The notes below the pieces were generated by a model. The model saw only the letters and a program-made list of their open reading frames with translations. It was not told where the DNA came from and searched no databases. A DNA stretch of 64,000 nt from Chryseobacterium cucumeris (GTDB lineage: Bacteria > Bacteroidota > Bacteroidia > Flavobacteriales > Weeksellaceae): the NCBI RefSeq assembly GCF_016775705.1, contig NZ_CP068760.1:1426001-1490000 (forward strand). The letters run 5' to 3'. Of the stretch, positions 35,276 through 44,164 are shown piece after piece. Position numbers and translations under genes: made by a program. Every line of letters starts with the position of its first letter. Position 1 is the first letter of the stretch.

Positions 35276-35290
35276 GAATATTAGATTCAA

Positions 35291-35620
35291 CTAATTCTAA
35301 TACAAAAATACAAAATTTTAAAAACACCCTATAGATTTAATATATTTTATCCAAATTTTAATATTAAAACAGAAAAACCCCTTGTAATAACACCAACACT
35401 CGCATCTGTTTTAATATTTTTTTTTGGAATACGCAAAGGCGCAATAAGATTGAAAGCTAGAATATTTTTAAGGCGCAACGATTTTATCTTCGATAAAATT
35501 AAATTCTGATCATTTTATTGCTTGAGGATTATGCTGATTAAAATTGCTAGTGAAAAATCTACGCAATCTCTTCATTCTGCGGGAAAAATTACCGTAATTC
35601 CATTAGCATATTCAACAAAA
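35291..35620. repeat. Intergenic repeat-like block with internal hairpin
   Basis: This 330-base gap holds no ORF. From about 35420 to 35585 it contains two short copies of an AAGGCGCAA motif (near 35436 and 35470), a hairpin ATTTTATC-TTC-GATAAAAT (35481-35499), and a closing CTACGCAATCTCTTCATTCTG stretch. The wording resembles the CGCAAAG/GCGCAA repeat family common between genes in Chryseobacterium, but only one copy is present here. Confidence 0.45.
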
Positions 35621-36199
35621 TTATTTCAAATCTTTTAAAATTCTATTTAAACTTCTTACTGCAATTCCGAGATAGGCTGCCATATCTTCTTTGGAAATTT
35701 GAATATTTTGCTTAGACTGTATTTGAAGCAACTGTTTCAAAGTATGTTCTACCGTGTAGAGTTGCTGATAGGATGCTCTGCTGGAAGTATTGATAATTCG
35801 CTCTGCAAAAGACTCTAAAAGAAGGTGGTTCAGGGCAAGATCATTTTTAATCAAAGCTTTAAAAAACGGAATCTTTACTGCATATACTGTCACTTCATTG
35901 AGGGCTTCAATACTGCACAGACAGTTTATATTTTTGATTAATTCCACTTCCCCGATGATTTCACCGCTTCCCAGAAACTCAACGATGTATTCTTTTCCGT
36001 TTTCTTCAGCCAGAAAGCATTTGACAATCCCTTCTTTAATCATCATGACATGAGAAAGCTGATGATCCTGTACCAGTATTTGATCCCCTGTAGAAAAAGA
36101 TTTTACTAGAATATCGTCACTCGTGTTCTGCTTTTTGTGCAGTTCATCAAGATAGTTTAAAAATGTCTGATTCGTCCTTAACATATTCTCCCGGGACAA
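35621..36199 (-). CDS. Crp/Fnr-family transcriptional regulator (first)
   Basis: The 192-residue protein has a cyclic-nucleotide-binding-like beta barrel (HVMMIKEGIVKCFLAEENGKEYIVEFLGSGEIIGEVEL) and a C-terminal winged helix (KEDMAAYLGIAVRSLNRILKDLK). It lacks the Fnr iron-sulfur cysteines, so the signal is probably a small molecule. It is divergent from the HAD hydrolase gene only 61 bases away and may control it. Confidence 0.88.
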   Translation of the reverse strand: MSRENMLRTNQTFLNYLDELHKKQNTSDDILVKSFSTGDQILVQDHQLSHVMMIKEGIVKCFLAEENGKEYIVEFLGSGEIIGEVELIKNINCLCSIEALNEVTVYAVKIPFFKALIKNDLALNHLLLESFAERIINTSSRASYQQLYTVEHTLKQLLQIQSKQNIQISKEDMAAYLGIAVRSLNRILKDLK

Positions 36200-36260
36200 A
36201 TGTCCTTTTCTTATTGAGTTTTTATACTGAATTTTACGGACAGAAAATTACAAAACAAAA

Positions 36261-36956
36261 ATGAATAATCATATTACAACCATTGCTTTTGATGCGGATG
36301 ATACACTTTGGATCAACGAACCTTATTTTCAGGAAGCAGAAAAAGAATTCTGTGTACTTCTTGAAGATTATCTTCCACAACATTCGGTATCACAGGAATT
36401 GTTTAAAACAGAAATGCAGAATCTTCATCTGTACGGTTATGGAGTAAAAGGATTTATGCTTTGTATGGTTGAAACCATATCCAGAATATCCAACAATACA
36501 GCCTCATTAGAATTGGTTAACAAAGCTATTCAGCTAGGCCGGGAGCTTCTGCAGAAACCTATTGAATTGTTGGATGGCGTTACAGAAACCCTTGAAAGTT
36601 TAAAAGGAAAATACAGGCTGGTTGTTGCTACGAAAGGAGATCTGCTTGATCAGGAACGTAAATTGAAAAACTCCGGTTTACAGGAGTACTTCCACCACAT
36701 TGAAATCATGAGTGACAAGAAAGAAAATGACTATAAAAAACTGCTGAAACATCTGGACTGCCAGCCTGAAAACTTTCTGATGCTTGGAAATTCCATCAAA
36801 TCAGATATTTTACCGGTACTGGAAATCGGAGGTTTTGCAGCACATATTCCTTACCATGTCACATGGAGCCATGAACAGCATGATGTTACTTTGGAGCATC
36901 CGAATTTTATGGAGCTTACAAGTGTTGATGAGATCCTGAAGCATCTTACCATTTAA
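36261..36956 (+). CDS. HAD-family hydrolase
   Basis: The 231-residue phosphatase has motif I FDADDTLW (nucleophile and acid Asp), motif II VVATKGD, motif III Lys near SDKKENDYKKLL, and motif IV MLGNSIKSDILP. A helical cap lies between motifs I and II. It dephosphorylates a small metabolite that cannot be named. It is divergent from the Crp/Fnr gene. Confidence 0.88.
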   Translation: MNNHITTIAFDADDTLWINEPYFQEAEKEFCVLLEDYLPQHSVSQELFKTEMQNLHLYGYGVKGFMLCMVETISRISNNTASLELVNKAIQLGRELLQKPIELLDGVTETLESLKGKYRLVVATKGDLLDQERKLKNSGLQEYFHHIEIMSDKKENDYKKLLKHLDCQPENFLMLGNSIKSDILPVLEIGGFAAHIPYHVTWSHEQHDVTLEHPNFMELTSVDEILKHLTI

Positions 36957-37041
36957 ACCGTTAAGATTGATTAAGCAGGTAAGATTATTAAGGTGAGCTT
37001 CACTGTAAGAAATTTTACGTCCCCATTATATTTTAAGTAAA

Positions 37042-37074
37042 AAAAGAGACTGTTTGCTATAAACAGTCTCTTTT
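37042..37074. terminator. Bidirectional terminator between HAD and S9 peptidase genes
   Basis: AAAAGAGACTGTTT and AAACAGTCTCTTTT form a perfect 14-base-pair stem with a 5-base loop between convergent genes. Confidence 0.88.
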
Positions 37075-37079
37075 GTCAT

Positions 37080-39482
37080 TTATTTCTTCAAACACTTTTC
37101 AAGGAACTGATCCTGTTCCCATAAAAGGTGTAAGATATTTTCTTTAGCCTGGTATCCGTGTGCTTCTTTTGGAAGAAGAACCATTTTTACCGGAGCACCC
37201 AGATTTTTCAATGCCTGGAAGTATCTCTCCGTCTGCAAAGTAAATGTTCCCGGGTTATTATCTGCATCACCGTGAATCAGAAGAAGCGGTGTCTTCATTT
37301 TGTCCGCATGCATGAACGGAGACATCGTATTATAGATTTCCGGCACATCCCAATAGTTTCTTTGTTCACTCTGGAATCCGAATGGTGTTAATGTTCTGTT
37401 ATAAGCACCACTTCTTGCAATTCCACATGCAAAAAGATTAGAATGGGTCAAAAGATTTGCGGTCATGAAGGCACCGTAAGAATGTCCTCCTACAGCCACT
37501 TTCTTTTTGTCGATATATCCCAGATGATCCACGGCATCGATAGCAGCCGCAGCATTGGCTACCAATTGCGTAATGAAGGTATCATTAGGCTCTGTTTTTC
37601 CTTCACCGATAATCGGGAAAGCGGCATCATCCAGAACAGCATATCCTTTCGTTGTCCAATACACAAAAGATCCGTAATACGGGAATGTAAAGTCATTCGA
37701 GTTTTGGGTATTCTGTCCTGCTGTATTTTTATCTTTATATTCAGTTGGATAAGCCCAGATTAGCAACGGAAGCTTCTCTTTTTTTGCTTTTCTGTCGTAA
37801 TTAGCCGGAAGATAAAGAGTTCCTGTTAAGGTAACACCATCATTTCTCTTGTAGGTAATCACTTCTTTGTAAACGTCTTTGATACTTTCAAAAGGATTGG
37901 CAAAATTCGTTACAGCTTCTGCTTTATTAGATTTAATATTCTTTCTGAAGTAATTCGGATAAAGACTTGGTGATTGCTGAGTTGTAAGGACTTCACCCTT
38001 TGAGGCATTAAGGATATCAATGATTTCTTCTTTACCGTTTTTTATATTAGACGTGTAGAGTCTTTTCTTTTTCAGTGATTTAACATCCATTTCGTCAATA
38101 AATGGGTGCTGGCCGTCTTTGGAAAATCCGTCCCCGATCAGATAGGCTTTTCCACCTTTCATATCGATTACATATCTCCCGTATTGGTTTTTCGTTGTGT
38201 TAAATCTTCCCGGATCGCTGTATACATCCTGATAATTTCTGTCATCAAAAACTTTGGATTCTCCGTTGTTAATATCTATCAGGTAAGATTTTGTATTTCG
38301 TGTGTCATACCAGCCTTCAGAAACAATTGCATAATGATCATTGGTCCAGACTACATCTTCATATCTCTGTCTGGTTTTAAAGAAGGATTTTGGAGCGGCT
38401 GTAAACGGAGCTTCCCAGGTAAATATTTCATCTCTGTAATCTGCTTTTTTAGACTGGTCTCCTCCATCCAAAGCTTCAGCATAGGTAAGTGTAGCAGGAG
38501 CATCACTTCTCCATGCCATATCTCTTTTTCCGGTTCTTACAGAAGAAAATCCTTTCGGCATGATTTCATTCAGAGGAACATCATTTACTGTTTTCACAAT
38601 ATTTCCTTTCCTATCGTAGACAACCGTTGTGGATGGGAACCTATTAAGCGGAACGATATAGGAAAAAGGTTTCTTGATCATGGTAGCCATCAGATAGTTT
38701 CCGTCCGGAGAAAAACTTAAGCCGGCATACATATCCTGCTCTTTCAGTTTCTTAAGATTTCCTGTAAGATCTACGTTGTAAAGTTCGGAAGCTGTAAGGG
38801 TCTCAAAGTTTTTTTCGTCCTGAGGATTCTTCAAAAGATCCTGATACGTTCTGTTCTGGGACACTTTACCGTCTGCTGTTGAAACAATCGGGCCTGTAGG
38901 AAGATCTTTAGCGGCATCAATAAGAGCAGCTCTGTTTTGCGGAAGTGTTCTGATCAGGAAGCTTTGAGAGTCATTATACCATACATAAGGCATTCCCAGA
39001 TTGGCATTCAGATTATCTGCTGTAATTTTTTTAGCAGATGCAGTTTCCATATCCACTACCCAAAGCTCCACTCCTTTAGCGGTTGTATTGGTAAAAGCCA
39101 GTTTTTTTTCATCCGGTGAAAATGAAACATAGGCAATTTTTGGATTGGAAGGCAGATTTTTTACCTGAATCTCATTTTTATCATTGATCTTTCTGATCTT
39201 CAGATTATTTGAGTAGGTCATGCTGCTTGAAATATTAGTAACCGGGTTGATTCTAAGTCCACCAAGCTTCATTTCACTCTGGCTGAGATCTTCTAATGTT
39301 TTATATGTTGGACGATAGGTAAAAACTACCCAGTCTTTTTTGCTGTTCATCAGAACACCTGGAGGTCTGTCATAATCTGCCAGTTTTAAAATCTCAGCAG
39401 AAGGCTTTTGATACGTAATATTTTCCTGTGCATCATAAAAATTGAGAAATGCCAGAAGGCAAATAGTCAGTTTTATCTTCAT
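37080..39482 (-). CDS. S9-family prolyl oligopeptidase, secreted
   Basis: The 800-residue protein has a signal peptide (MKIKLTICLLAFLNFYDAQ), a beta-propeller region with WD-like blades (residues about 100-540) and a C-terminal alpha/beta hydrolase. The catalytic residues are Ser in GGHSYGAFMTANLL, Asp in HGDADNNPGTF and His in KEAHGYQAK. It would cleave peptides after Pro, Ala or Glu in the periplasm. Relatives are annotated as glutamyl endopeptidases or dipeptidyl peptidases, so the exact specificity is open. It is monocistronic. Confidence 0.93.
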   Translation of the reverse strand: MKIKLTICLLAFLNFYDAQENITYQKPSAEILKLADYDRPPGVLMNSKKDWVVFTYRPTYKTLEDLSQSEMKLGGLRINPVTNISSSMTYSNNLKIRKINDKNEIQVKNLPSNPKIAYVSFSPDEKKLAFTNTTAKGVELWVVDMETASAKKITADNLNANLGMPYVWYNDSQSFLIRTLPQNRAALIDAAKDLPTGPIVSTADGKVSQNRTYQDLLKNPQDEKNFETLTASELYNVDLTGNLKKLKEQDMYAGLSFSPDGNYLMATMIKKPFSYIVPLNRFPSTTVVYDRKGNIVKTVNDVPLNEIMPKGFSSVRTGKRDMAWRSDAPATLTYAEALDGGDQSKKADYRDEIFTWEAPFTAAPKSFFKTRQRYEDVVWTNDHYAIVSEGWYDTRNTKSYLIDINNGESKVFDDRNYQDVYSDPGRFNTTKNQYGRYVIDMKGGKAYLIGDGFSKDGQHPFIDEMDVKSLKKKRLYTSNIKNGKEEIIDILNASKGEVLTTQQSPSLYPNYFRKNIKSNKAEAVTNFANPFESIKDVYKEVITYKRNDGVTLTGTLYLPANYDRKAKKEKLPLLIWAYPTEYKDKNTAGQNTQNSNDFTFPYYGSFVYWTTKGYAVLDDAAFPIIGEGKTEPNDTFITQLVANAAAAIDAVDHLGYIDKKKVAVGGHSYGAFMTANLLTHSNLFACGIARSGAYNRTLTPFGFQSEQRNYWDVPEIYNTMSPFMHADKMKTPLLLIHGDADNNPGTFTLQTERYFQALKNLGAPVKMVLLPKEAHGYQAKENILHLLWEQDQFLEKCLKK

Positions 39483-39565
39483 ATATATTCATTTTCTACG
39501 AATGTAGTGAATTTTAAAAGAATTTAACATTAAAAAGTCACTTATCACATTGCAATTATAAACAG

Positions 39566-39594
39566 AAAGGCACTTCATTTCCTGAAGTGCCTTT
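39566..39594 (-). terminator. Terminator of the DoxX gene
   Basis: AAAGGCACTTCA and TGAAGTGCCTTT form a perfect 12-base-pair stem with a 5-base loop, 20 bases past the DoxX stop codon. Confidence 0.85.
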
Positions 39595-39613
39595 TATTTA
39601 TTGTGTTGTAAAA

Positions 39614-40042
39614 TTACCAGTCTGAAGCTCTTTTTCTTCTTTCTATCATATGATCTACTGAAACTTTCCCGGCTCCGGTTACCATGAGTAGAAGATAAAC
39701 AGAAAGATAGACAAGTGCCATTTCTCTTTTTTCAAAAGGATCTGCTCCGTGTACTGCAAAAGCAGCAATGATCATGGTAAAGATCAGGAAGCCTAAAGAA
39801 ACTCTTGTAAAAAGCCCTAAAATAAGTAGTATCGAACATACAAATTCAGCAAAAACCGTAAGAATCAGTGAAATCTGAGGGCCAAGTCCCATAAAATCGA
39901 AAAACTCAATTTTACCGCCTGTCAACAGCATCTGAAGTTTTGGAAAACCATGGGACAGCATGGCAAAACCAACAAACACTCTCACTGCTAATAATATAAT
40001 ATCTTTAGGTATTGAGCTCCAATTTGAATTATTATAGTTCAT
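39614..40042 (-). CDS. DoxX-family membrane protein
   Basis: The 142-residue protein has four membrane helices. FVGFAMLSHGFPKLQML with its conserved His, and EFVCSILLILGLFTR, are typical of the DoxX family, whose members have been linked to quinone-dependent oxidoreductase or redox complexes. The exact role here is unknown. It lies downstream of era on the same strand with a 66-base gap. Confidence 0.85.
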   Translation of the reverse strand: MNYNNSNWSSIPKDIILLAVRVFVGFAMLSHGFPKLQMLLTGGKIEFFDFMGLGPQISLILTVFAEFVCSILLILGLFTRVSLGFLIFTMIIAAFAVHGADPFEKREMALVYLSVYLLLMVTGAGKVSVDHMIERRKRASDW

Positions 40043-40108
40043 CTACTAAAAAATTTATACTAAGGTAATAAAAATCTTTTAATACAACGGGATTCCGGCT
40101 ATTTTAGT

Positions 40109-40984
40109 TTATCTGTAACCGAAATTTTTAAGATCTCTGTCGTTCTTTCTCCAGTCTTTTTTCACTTTCACAAATAAGTTCAAATGAATTTTTTTGGTGA
40201 AAAACTTCTCCAGATCTATTCTTGCTTCAGTTCCTACTTTCTTAATCGCTTCTCCTTTGTGCCCGATAATAATTCCCTTCTGAGTATCTCTTTCAACATA
40301 GATAATTGAATCGATAAAGATAATTCCTTCTTTCTCCTTGAACTGTTCTGTTACCACTTCTACAGAATAGGGAATTTCCTTATCATAATTCAAAAGGATT
40401 TTCTCACGAATGGCCTCATTTACGAAAAATCTTTCCGGTTTATCGGTGTACTGATCTTTATCATAGTAAGGAGGGTTTTCGGGAAGTAAAGATTTTATTT
40501 TAGGTAAAATAACTTCTGTGTTGAAGGCATTCAGGGCAGAAATAGGCAGAATTTCAGCTTTTGGAATTCTGTTGTGCCATTCTTCTACCAATTTTTCAAG
40601 GCCTGCCTGATCGGTTTGGTCTACTTTATTCAAGAGAAGAAGTACAGGTACAGGGATTTTATTCAGTTTATCAATTAAAAATTCTGATGGTTCCGCTTTA
40701 TCGGTAACGTCTACAATAAACAGGAAAACGTCAGCATCCTGCAAAGAATCCTTTACAAAATCCATCATTTTTTCCTGCAGTCCGTATTTTGGATCCAATA
40801 CTCCCGGAGTATCAGAAAATACAATCTGAAGGTCATCTTCATTATAAATACCAAAAATTCTGTGGCGGGTTGTCTGAGCTTTCTGCGTTACAATCGCCAG
40901 CTTCTCCCCCATTAATTGGTTGAGCAAGGTCGATTTTCCAGCATTGGGCTTTCCAACTATATTTACAAATCCTGCTTTGTGCAT
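40109..40984 (-). CDS. era: GTPase Era
   Basis: The start is ATG 40984 (MHKAGFVNIVGKPNAGKST); a 52-codon upstream extension in the same frame has no Era homology and is rejected. The 291-residue GTPase has G1 GKPNAGKST, G2 TTRHRI, G3 DTPG, G4 NKVD and a C-terminal KH domain with GIIIGHKGEAIKKVG. Era binds the 3' end of 16S rRNA and helps assemble the 30S ribosomal subunit. Confidence 0.96.
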   Translation of the reverse strand: MHKAGFVNIVGKPNAGKSTLLNQLMGEKLAIVTQKAQTTRHRIFGIYNEDDLQIVFSDTPGVLDPKYGLQEKMMDFVKDSLQDADVFLFIVDVTDKAEPSEFLIDKLNKIPVPVLLLLNKVDQTDQAGLEKLVEEWHNRIPKAEILPISALNAFNTEVILPKIKSLLPENPPYYDKDQYTDKPERFFVNEAIREKILLNYDKEIPYSVEVVTEQFKEKEGIIFIDSIIYVERDTQKGIIIGHKGEAIKKVGTEARIDLEKFFTKKIHLNLFVKVKKDWRKNDRDLKNFGYR

Positions 40985-41331
40985 AAAAATAATATTACGA
41001 ACTGCAAAGTTAGTAAAACAAAATTGGTCTTTACGGTTAATCTTAATTTTTAAAGGAAAAAAGAGAGTTATAGTTTGAAATAAGGGATGTTGAAGAGGAA
41101 ATATAAAGGGATTCGATGGCTGAGCTAACCACCCCGTCAAAAATTCTTTGAGTTTTCGCCACTCGTCCAGAGGAGGGGAATTTGCTATTTTCGTTGTAAT
41201 ATTGACAGTAAATAAACTGAATCCGGAAGAATTTTGATCGTAATCATTACAAGATTTCTGACAAAAATTAAGGGATAATTTTGTATTGCATTACTTAAAA
41301 CTGATATTTTTGAATATTAGAATTCATCTTT
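40985..41331. repeat. Divergent intergenic gap with a repeat-like block
   Basis: The 347-base gap separates era from a Crp/Fnr gene. At 41126-41188 it holds a GC-richer stretch (CACCCCGTCAAAAATTCTTT near one end, AGAGGAGGGGAATTTGC near the other). This recalls the CACCCC...GAGGGG intergenic repeats of Chryseobacterium. No ORF or RNA gene is evident. Only one copy occurs here, so repeat status is inferred. Confidence 0.4.
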
Positions 41332-41895
41332 ATGAATATAGACCAGATTCTTGATAAGGTTTACCTTCTTCCTGAAGCATCAAAAAACAGCTTAAAAGAG
41401 CATATTACTGAAGTTTCCTATCCTAAAGGATTTTGTCTGATGGAAGCCGACAAAGTGATTCCTTATCTTTATTTTATACGAAAAGGTATTGCGAGAGCCT
41501 ATTCTTCAACAGCTGACAATGATATTACCTTCTGGTTCGGAAGCGAAGGTCAATGCATTCTCTCGATGAAAAGCTATGTGAAAGATCAACCCGGTTACGA
41601 GAGCATCGAGCTTCTGGAAGACTGCGACCTCTATCGAATGGAAACGGAAAGCCTCAGAAAACTGTTCAATGAAGATATTCATATTGCCAACTGGGGGCGA
41701 AAGCTTGCTGAAGCAGAAATGATAAAATCCGAAGAGCTGATTATTTCAAGACAGTTTAAAACTTCTCTGGAACGCTACAAAGATATTATGACCTATCAGC
41801 CTGAGCTTCTTAAAAGAGTACAGCTGGGTTATATTGCGTCTTATCTGGGGATTACGCAGGTGAGTTTAAGTAGAATCAGGGGGGAGATTAAATAA
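41332..41895 (+). CDS. Crp/Fnr-family transcriptional regulator (second)
   Basis: The 187-residue protein has a cyclic-nucleotide-binding fold (YPKGFCLMEADKVIPYLYFIRKGIARAY) with FWFGSEGQCILSMKSYV and a C-terminal helix-turn-helix (YIASYLGITQVSLSRIRGEI). It lacks Fnr cysteines. It belongs to the same Bacteroidota type as the regulator at 35621. It is monocistronic and followed by a repeat region and the SMR gene. Confidence 0.88.
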   Translation: MNIDQILDKVYLLPEASKNSLKEHITEVSYPKGFCLMEADKVIPYLYFIRKGIARAYSSTADNDITFWFGSEGQCILSMKSYVKDQPGYESIELLEDCDLYRMETESLRKLFNEDIHIANWGRKLAEAEMIKSEELIISRQFKTSLERYKDIMTYQPELLKRVQLGYIASYLGITQVSLSRIRGEIK

Positions 41896-41943
41896 ATTTA
41901 AAGATTCAAAGATTTAAGAATTGAAAGATTTAAATATTCTTAT

Positions 41944-42009
41944 GTTTTGGTTAAAGCCAACGGAATGATTTTTTATATTATAAGCGGACTAAAGTCCGCT
42001 CCTATTGAT
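41944..42009 (+). repeat. Two-hairpin dispersed repeat, copy 1
   Basis: Two small palindromes with the same TAAA loop lie 30 bases apart: TTGGT-TAAA-GCCAA and GCGGAC-TAAA-GTCCGC, the latter followed by TCCTATTGAT. Copy 2 at 61871 has the same layout. The second stem differs between copies by a paired change (GGAC/GTCC here, GGGC/GCCC there), so pairing is conserved. Confidence 0.8.
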
Positions 42010-42143
42010 ATGAGGCAATCTTTTCTTTTTTCTTGCAGCTTACTATTCAAATCCTCCAGCTTCCAGCTTGCTTTTATTTTTTAACAATTGTAAAATTTTT
42101 TCTCCTGTCAAATTCTGAACTTTGCAGTAGAAAAATTTAAAAA

Positions 42144-42476
42144 ATGAATTGGTTACTATTAGTTATCGCAGGATTATTTGAAGTTGCCTTCGCATCATGT
42201 CTGGGAAAGGCAAAGGAAACGTCAGGAACTGAAATGTACCTGTGGTACGCGGGATTTCTGATCACCATGACGATCAGTATGCTTTTGCTGATTAAAGCGA
42301 CTCAAACGCTGCCTATCGGGACTGCTTATGCAGTATGGACAGGCATCGGAGCAGTGGGAACTGCCTTAATGGGAATTATCTTTTTTAAGGATCCTGTAAG
42401 TTTTTGGAGGGTATTTTTTATTGTAACACTTATCGGTTCTGTGGTAGGATTAAAGGCTGTATCTTCATCACACTAG
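42144..42476 (+). CDS. SMR-family multidrug/guanidinium transporter
   Basis: The 110-residue protein has four membrane helices in the SMR layout, with the essential Glu in AGLFEVAFAS (residue about 13) and the TAYAVWTGIGAVGT signature. It is closest in layout to the SugE/Gdx type, but the Trp of that group's GlxEVxWA motif is Phe. It exports guanidinium or cationic drugs as a dimer. I see no guanidine riboswitch upstream. A short hairpin terminator lies at 42513. Confidence 0.88.
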   Translation: MNWLLLVIAGLFEVAFASCLGKAKETSGTEMYLWYAGFLITMTISMLLLIKATQTLPIGTAYAVWTGIGAVGTALMGIIFFKDPVSFWRVFFIVTLIGSVVGLKAVSSSH

Positions 42477-42512
42477 AAATCGCATAAACTTCTATCAATA
42501 TTTAAAAATGGG

Positions 42513-42535
42513 CCGTCTTCGTCATGAAGGCGGTT
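42513..42535 (+). terminator. Terminator of the SMR gene
   Basis: CCGTCTTC and GAAGGCGG pair (one G-T) around GTCAT and are followed by T5. Confidence 0.7.
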
Positions 42536-42626
42536 TTTGTTTGTCTTAATTTTCATCTTGATGATCCTTATAAAAGAGCAAACAGTAAGTAATTCTTTTT
42601 ATATCTTTACCGGAAACTTTTAACCT

Positions 42627-43340
42627 ATGAAAAAAATTCTATTCCTTTTAGCAGGTGGTTTACTGACTGCCCAGCAAACTTCTGAACTGCTTTCCAATAA
42701 TTGGTATATTTCCAAAATGGTGACCAGTAGCGGGCAGACCACCAACACACCTGTAATAGATAATGGAGTGCCTGCTACTACATTTAATTCGGCAGGAGGT
42801 ACAAGCTATGTTATCAATTCAAGGTATTACAATACATCCATGATGAGTTTTGGAGTTATGCCTGGAAGTAACAATCTTATCAAAACAGCCAGCTCGTGTA
42901 CTCTTTTGTTTTATAATGGCGGAAATGCTCCAGCCGTTCGGGCCTACGATCAGAAAAACTGTGACACTTACGTTTCGGGAGCCTATGCATCTATATACAG
43001 CTATCAGATTATTACAAATGGCAACCTCAAAACGCTGATAATAACGGATCCTTCAGGAAATAAGGTCTATTACAACAATAATACTGCACAAATGAGTACG
43101 AAAGAAACTGATGCCGTTGCAAAAACGTTTAAAGCATATCCAAATCCTGTAAAAGAGATTTTACATCTTGAAAATATTGAGAGAAACCTTTCTCTTAAGA
43201 TCTACGATCTGTCAGGAAAACTGGTATCAGAAACGACAACTAACGGCAGCAAAACGTCAATTGATACAAGCAGTTTACAGAAAGGACAATATATGATCAA
43301 GATAGAAAATTATAAGTCATATCCTTTTGTCAAAGAATAA
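42627..43340 (+). CDS. T9SS-exported protein with lipocalin-like body
   Basis: The 237-residue protein has a short signal (MKKILFLLAGGLLTAQQ). Its body contains LLSNNWYISKMVTSSGQ and repeated short beta strands, similar to lipocalin-like small secreted proteins. The C-terminal about 75 residues (KAYPNPVKEILHLENI through LKIYDLSGKLVSE to LQKGQYMIKIEN) form a type A T9SS sorting domain. It should be secreted and anchored at the surface through the type IX system. Its binding partner or substrate is unknown. Confidence 0.85.
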   Translation: MKKILFLLAGGLLTAQQTSELLSNNWYISKMVTSSGQTTNTPVIDNGVPATTFNSAGGTSYVINSRYYNTSMMSFGVMPGSNNLIKTASSCTLLFYNGGNAPAVRAYDQKNCDTYVSGAYASIYSYQIITNGNLKTLIITDPSGNKVYYNNNTAQMSTKETDAVAKTFKAYPNPVKEILHLENIERNLSLKIYDLSGKLVSETTTNGSKTSIDTSSLQKGQYMIKIENYKSYPFVKE

Positions 43341-43361
43341 CAACTGACTTTTCAATTATAC

Positions 43362-43392
43362 AAAACCCGTTTCAAAAGTTGAAACGGGTTTT
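43362..43392. terminator. Bidirectional terminator after the T9SS gene
   Basis: AAAACCCGTTTCAA and TTGAAACGGGTTTT form a perfect 14-base-pair stem with a 3-base loop between convergent genes. Confidence 0.9.
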
Positions 43393-43396
43393 TATT

Positions 43397-44164
43397 TTAT
43401 TTTTTATAAACTACCGGTAAGATTTCGTTATGTCTTAACCCGTACTTTTTTATTTCTTCTTCAGAGAATTTCTGTGAATAGAAGTTGGGTTCTATTTCAA
43501 AGCCAGCTTTTCTTAAACGGTCGAAATAATCCATTCCGTACCAGCGAACGTGATCATACTGCCCGAAATGCTTCTGACGTTCCTTTGGATCTTTAATGGT
43601 AAAATCTTCATAGGTTTTCTCCAGTGAGTTTTTCATCGGAACCTGAAGAATTCCCCATCCGCCGGGTTTCATTACCCTGTATAGCTCGCTCATTGCTTTT
43701 GCATCGTCTTCAATATGTTCCAGAACATGGTTACAGAAAACAATGTCAAAGCTGTCATTTTCAAAAGGCAAATCCAGAATATCAGCTTTCACATCTACAA
43801 TCGGAGAATATAAGTCTGCCGATATATAATTCAGGTTGCTCATTCTCTTGAATTTTCTTAAAAATTCCTGTTCAGGAGCGATATGCAGAACTTTATAATT
43901 TTTAATAAAAAAATCGGTTTCGTTCTGAAGATACAGCCACATCTGGCGGTGTCTTTCCAAACTTAACGTTCCCGGAGAGAGTGCATTTTCTCTTTGTTTT
44001 CCATATCCGTACGGAAGGAATTTTCTGTAAGATCTTCCGTCAATGGGATCTAAAAACTGATCTCCTTTGAAAAACTGATAAATAAGCGGTCTTGCCCAGA
44101 TGCTCATTTTAATAAGCATAGGACGTGGAATTTTATTCAGTAAAAGCTTAGTTACCTTTTTCAT
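43397..44164 (-). CDS. Class I SAM-dependent methyltransferase
   Basis: The 255-residue protein has an N-terminal basic segment and a Rossmann methyltransferase with VLHIAPEQEFLRKF (motif I variant), DVKADILDLPFENDSFDIVFCNHVLEHI (motifs II-III) and LYRVMKPGGWGILQVP. The substrate is unknown; the family includes small-molecule and lipid methyltransferases. It overlaps the map stop codon by one base (TAATG), so the two are coupled. Confidence 0.88.
   Translation of the reverse strand: MKKVTKLLLNKIPRPMLIKMSIWARPLIYQFFKGDQFLDPIDGRSYRKFLPYGYGKQRENALSPGTLSLERHRQMWLYLQNETDFFIKNYKVLHIAPEQEFLRKFKRMSNLNYISADLYSPIVDVKADILDLPFENDSFDIVFCNHVLEHIEDDAKAMSELYRVMKPGGWGILQVPMKNSLEKTYEDFTIKDPKERQKHFGQYDHVRWYGMDYFDRLRKAGFEIEPNFYSQKFSEEEIKKYGLRHNEILPVVYKK

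Noticed and set aside
38106..38720. A 204-codon frame opposite the S9 peptidase gene
   Set aside because: It is antisense to a well-conserved propeller region and has no domain of its own.
40985..41140. Upstream extension of era by 52 codons
   Set aside because: The extension is not similar to Era and would precede the conserved start HKAGFVNIVGKPNAGKS.
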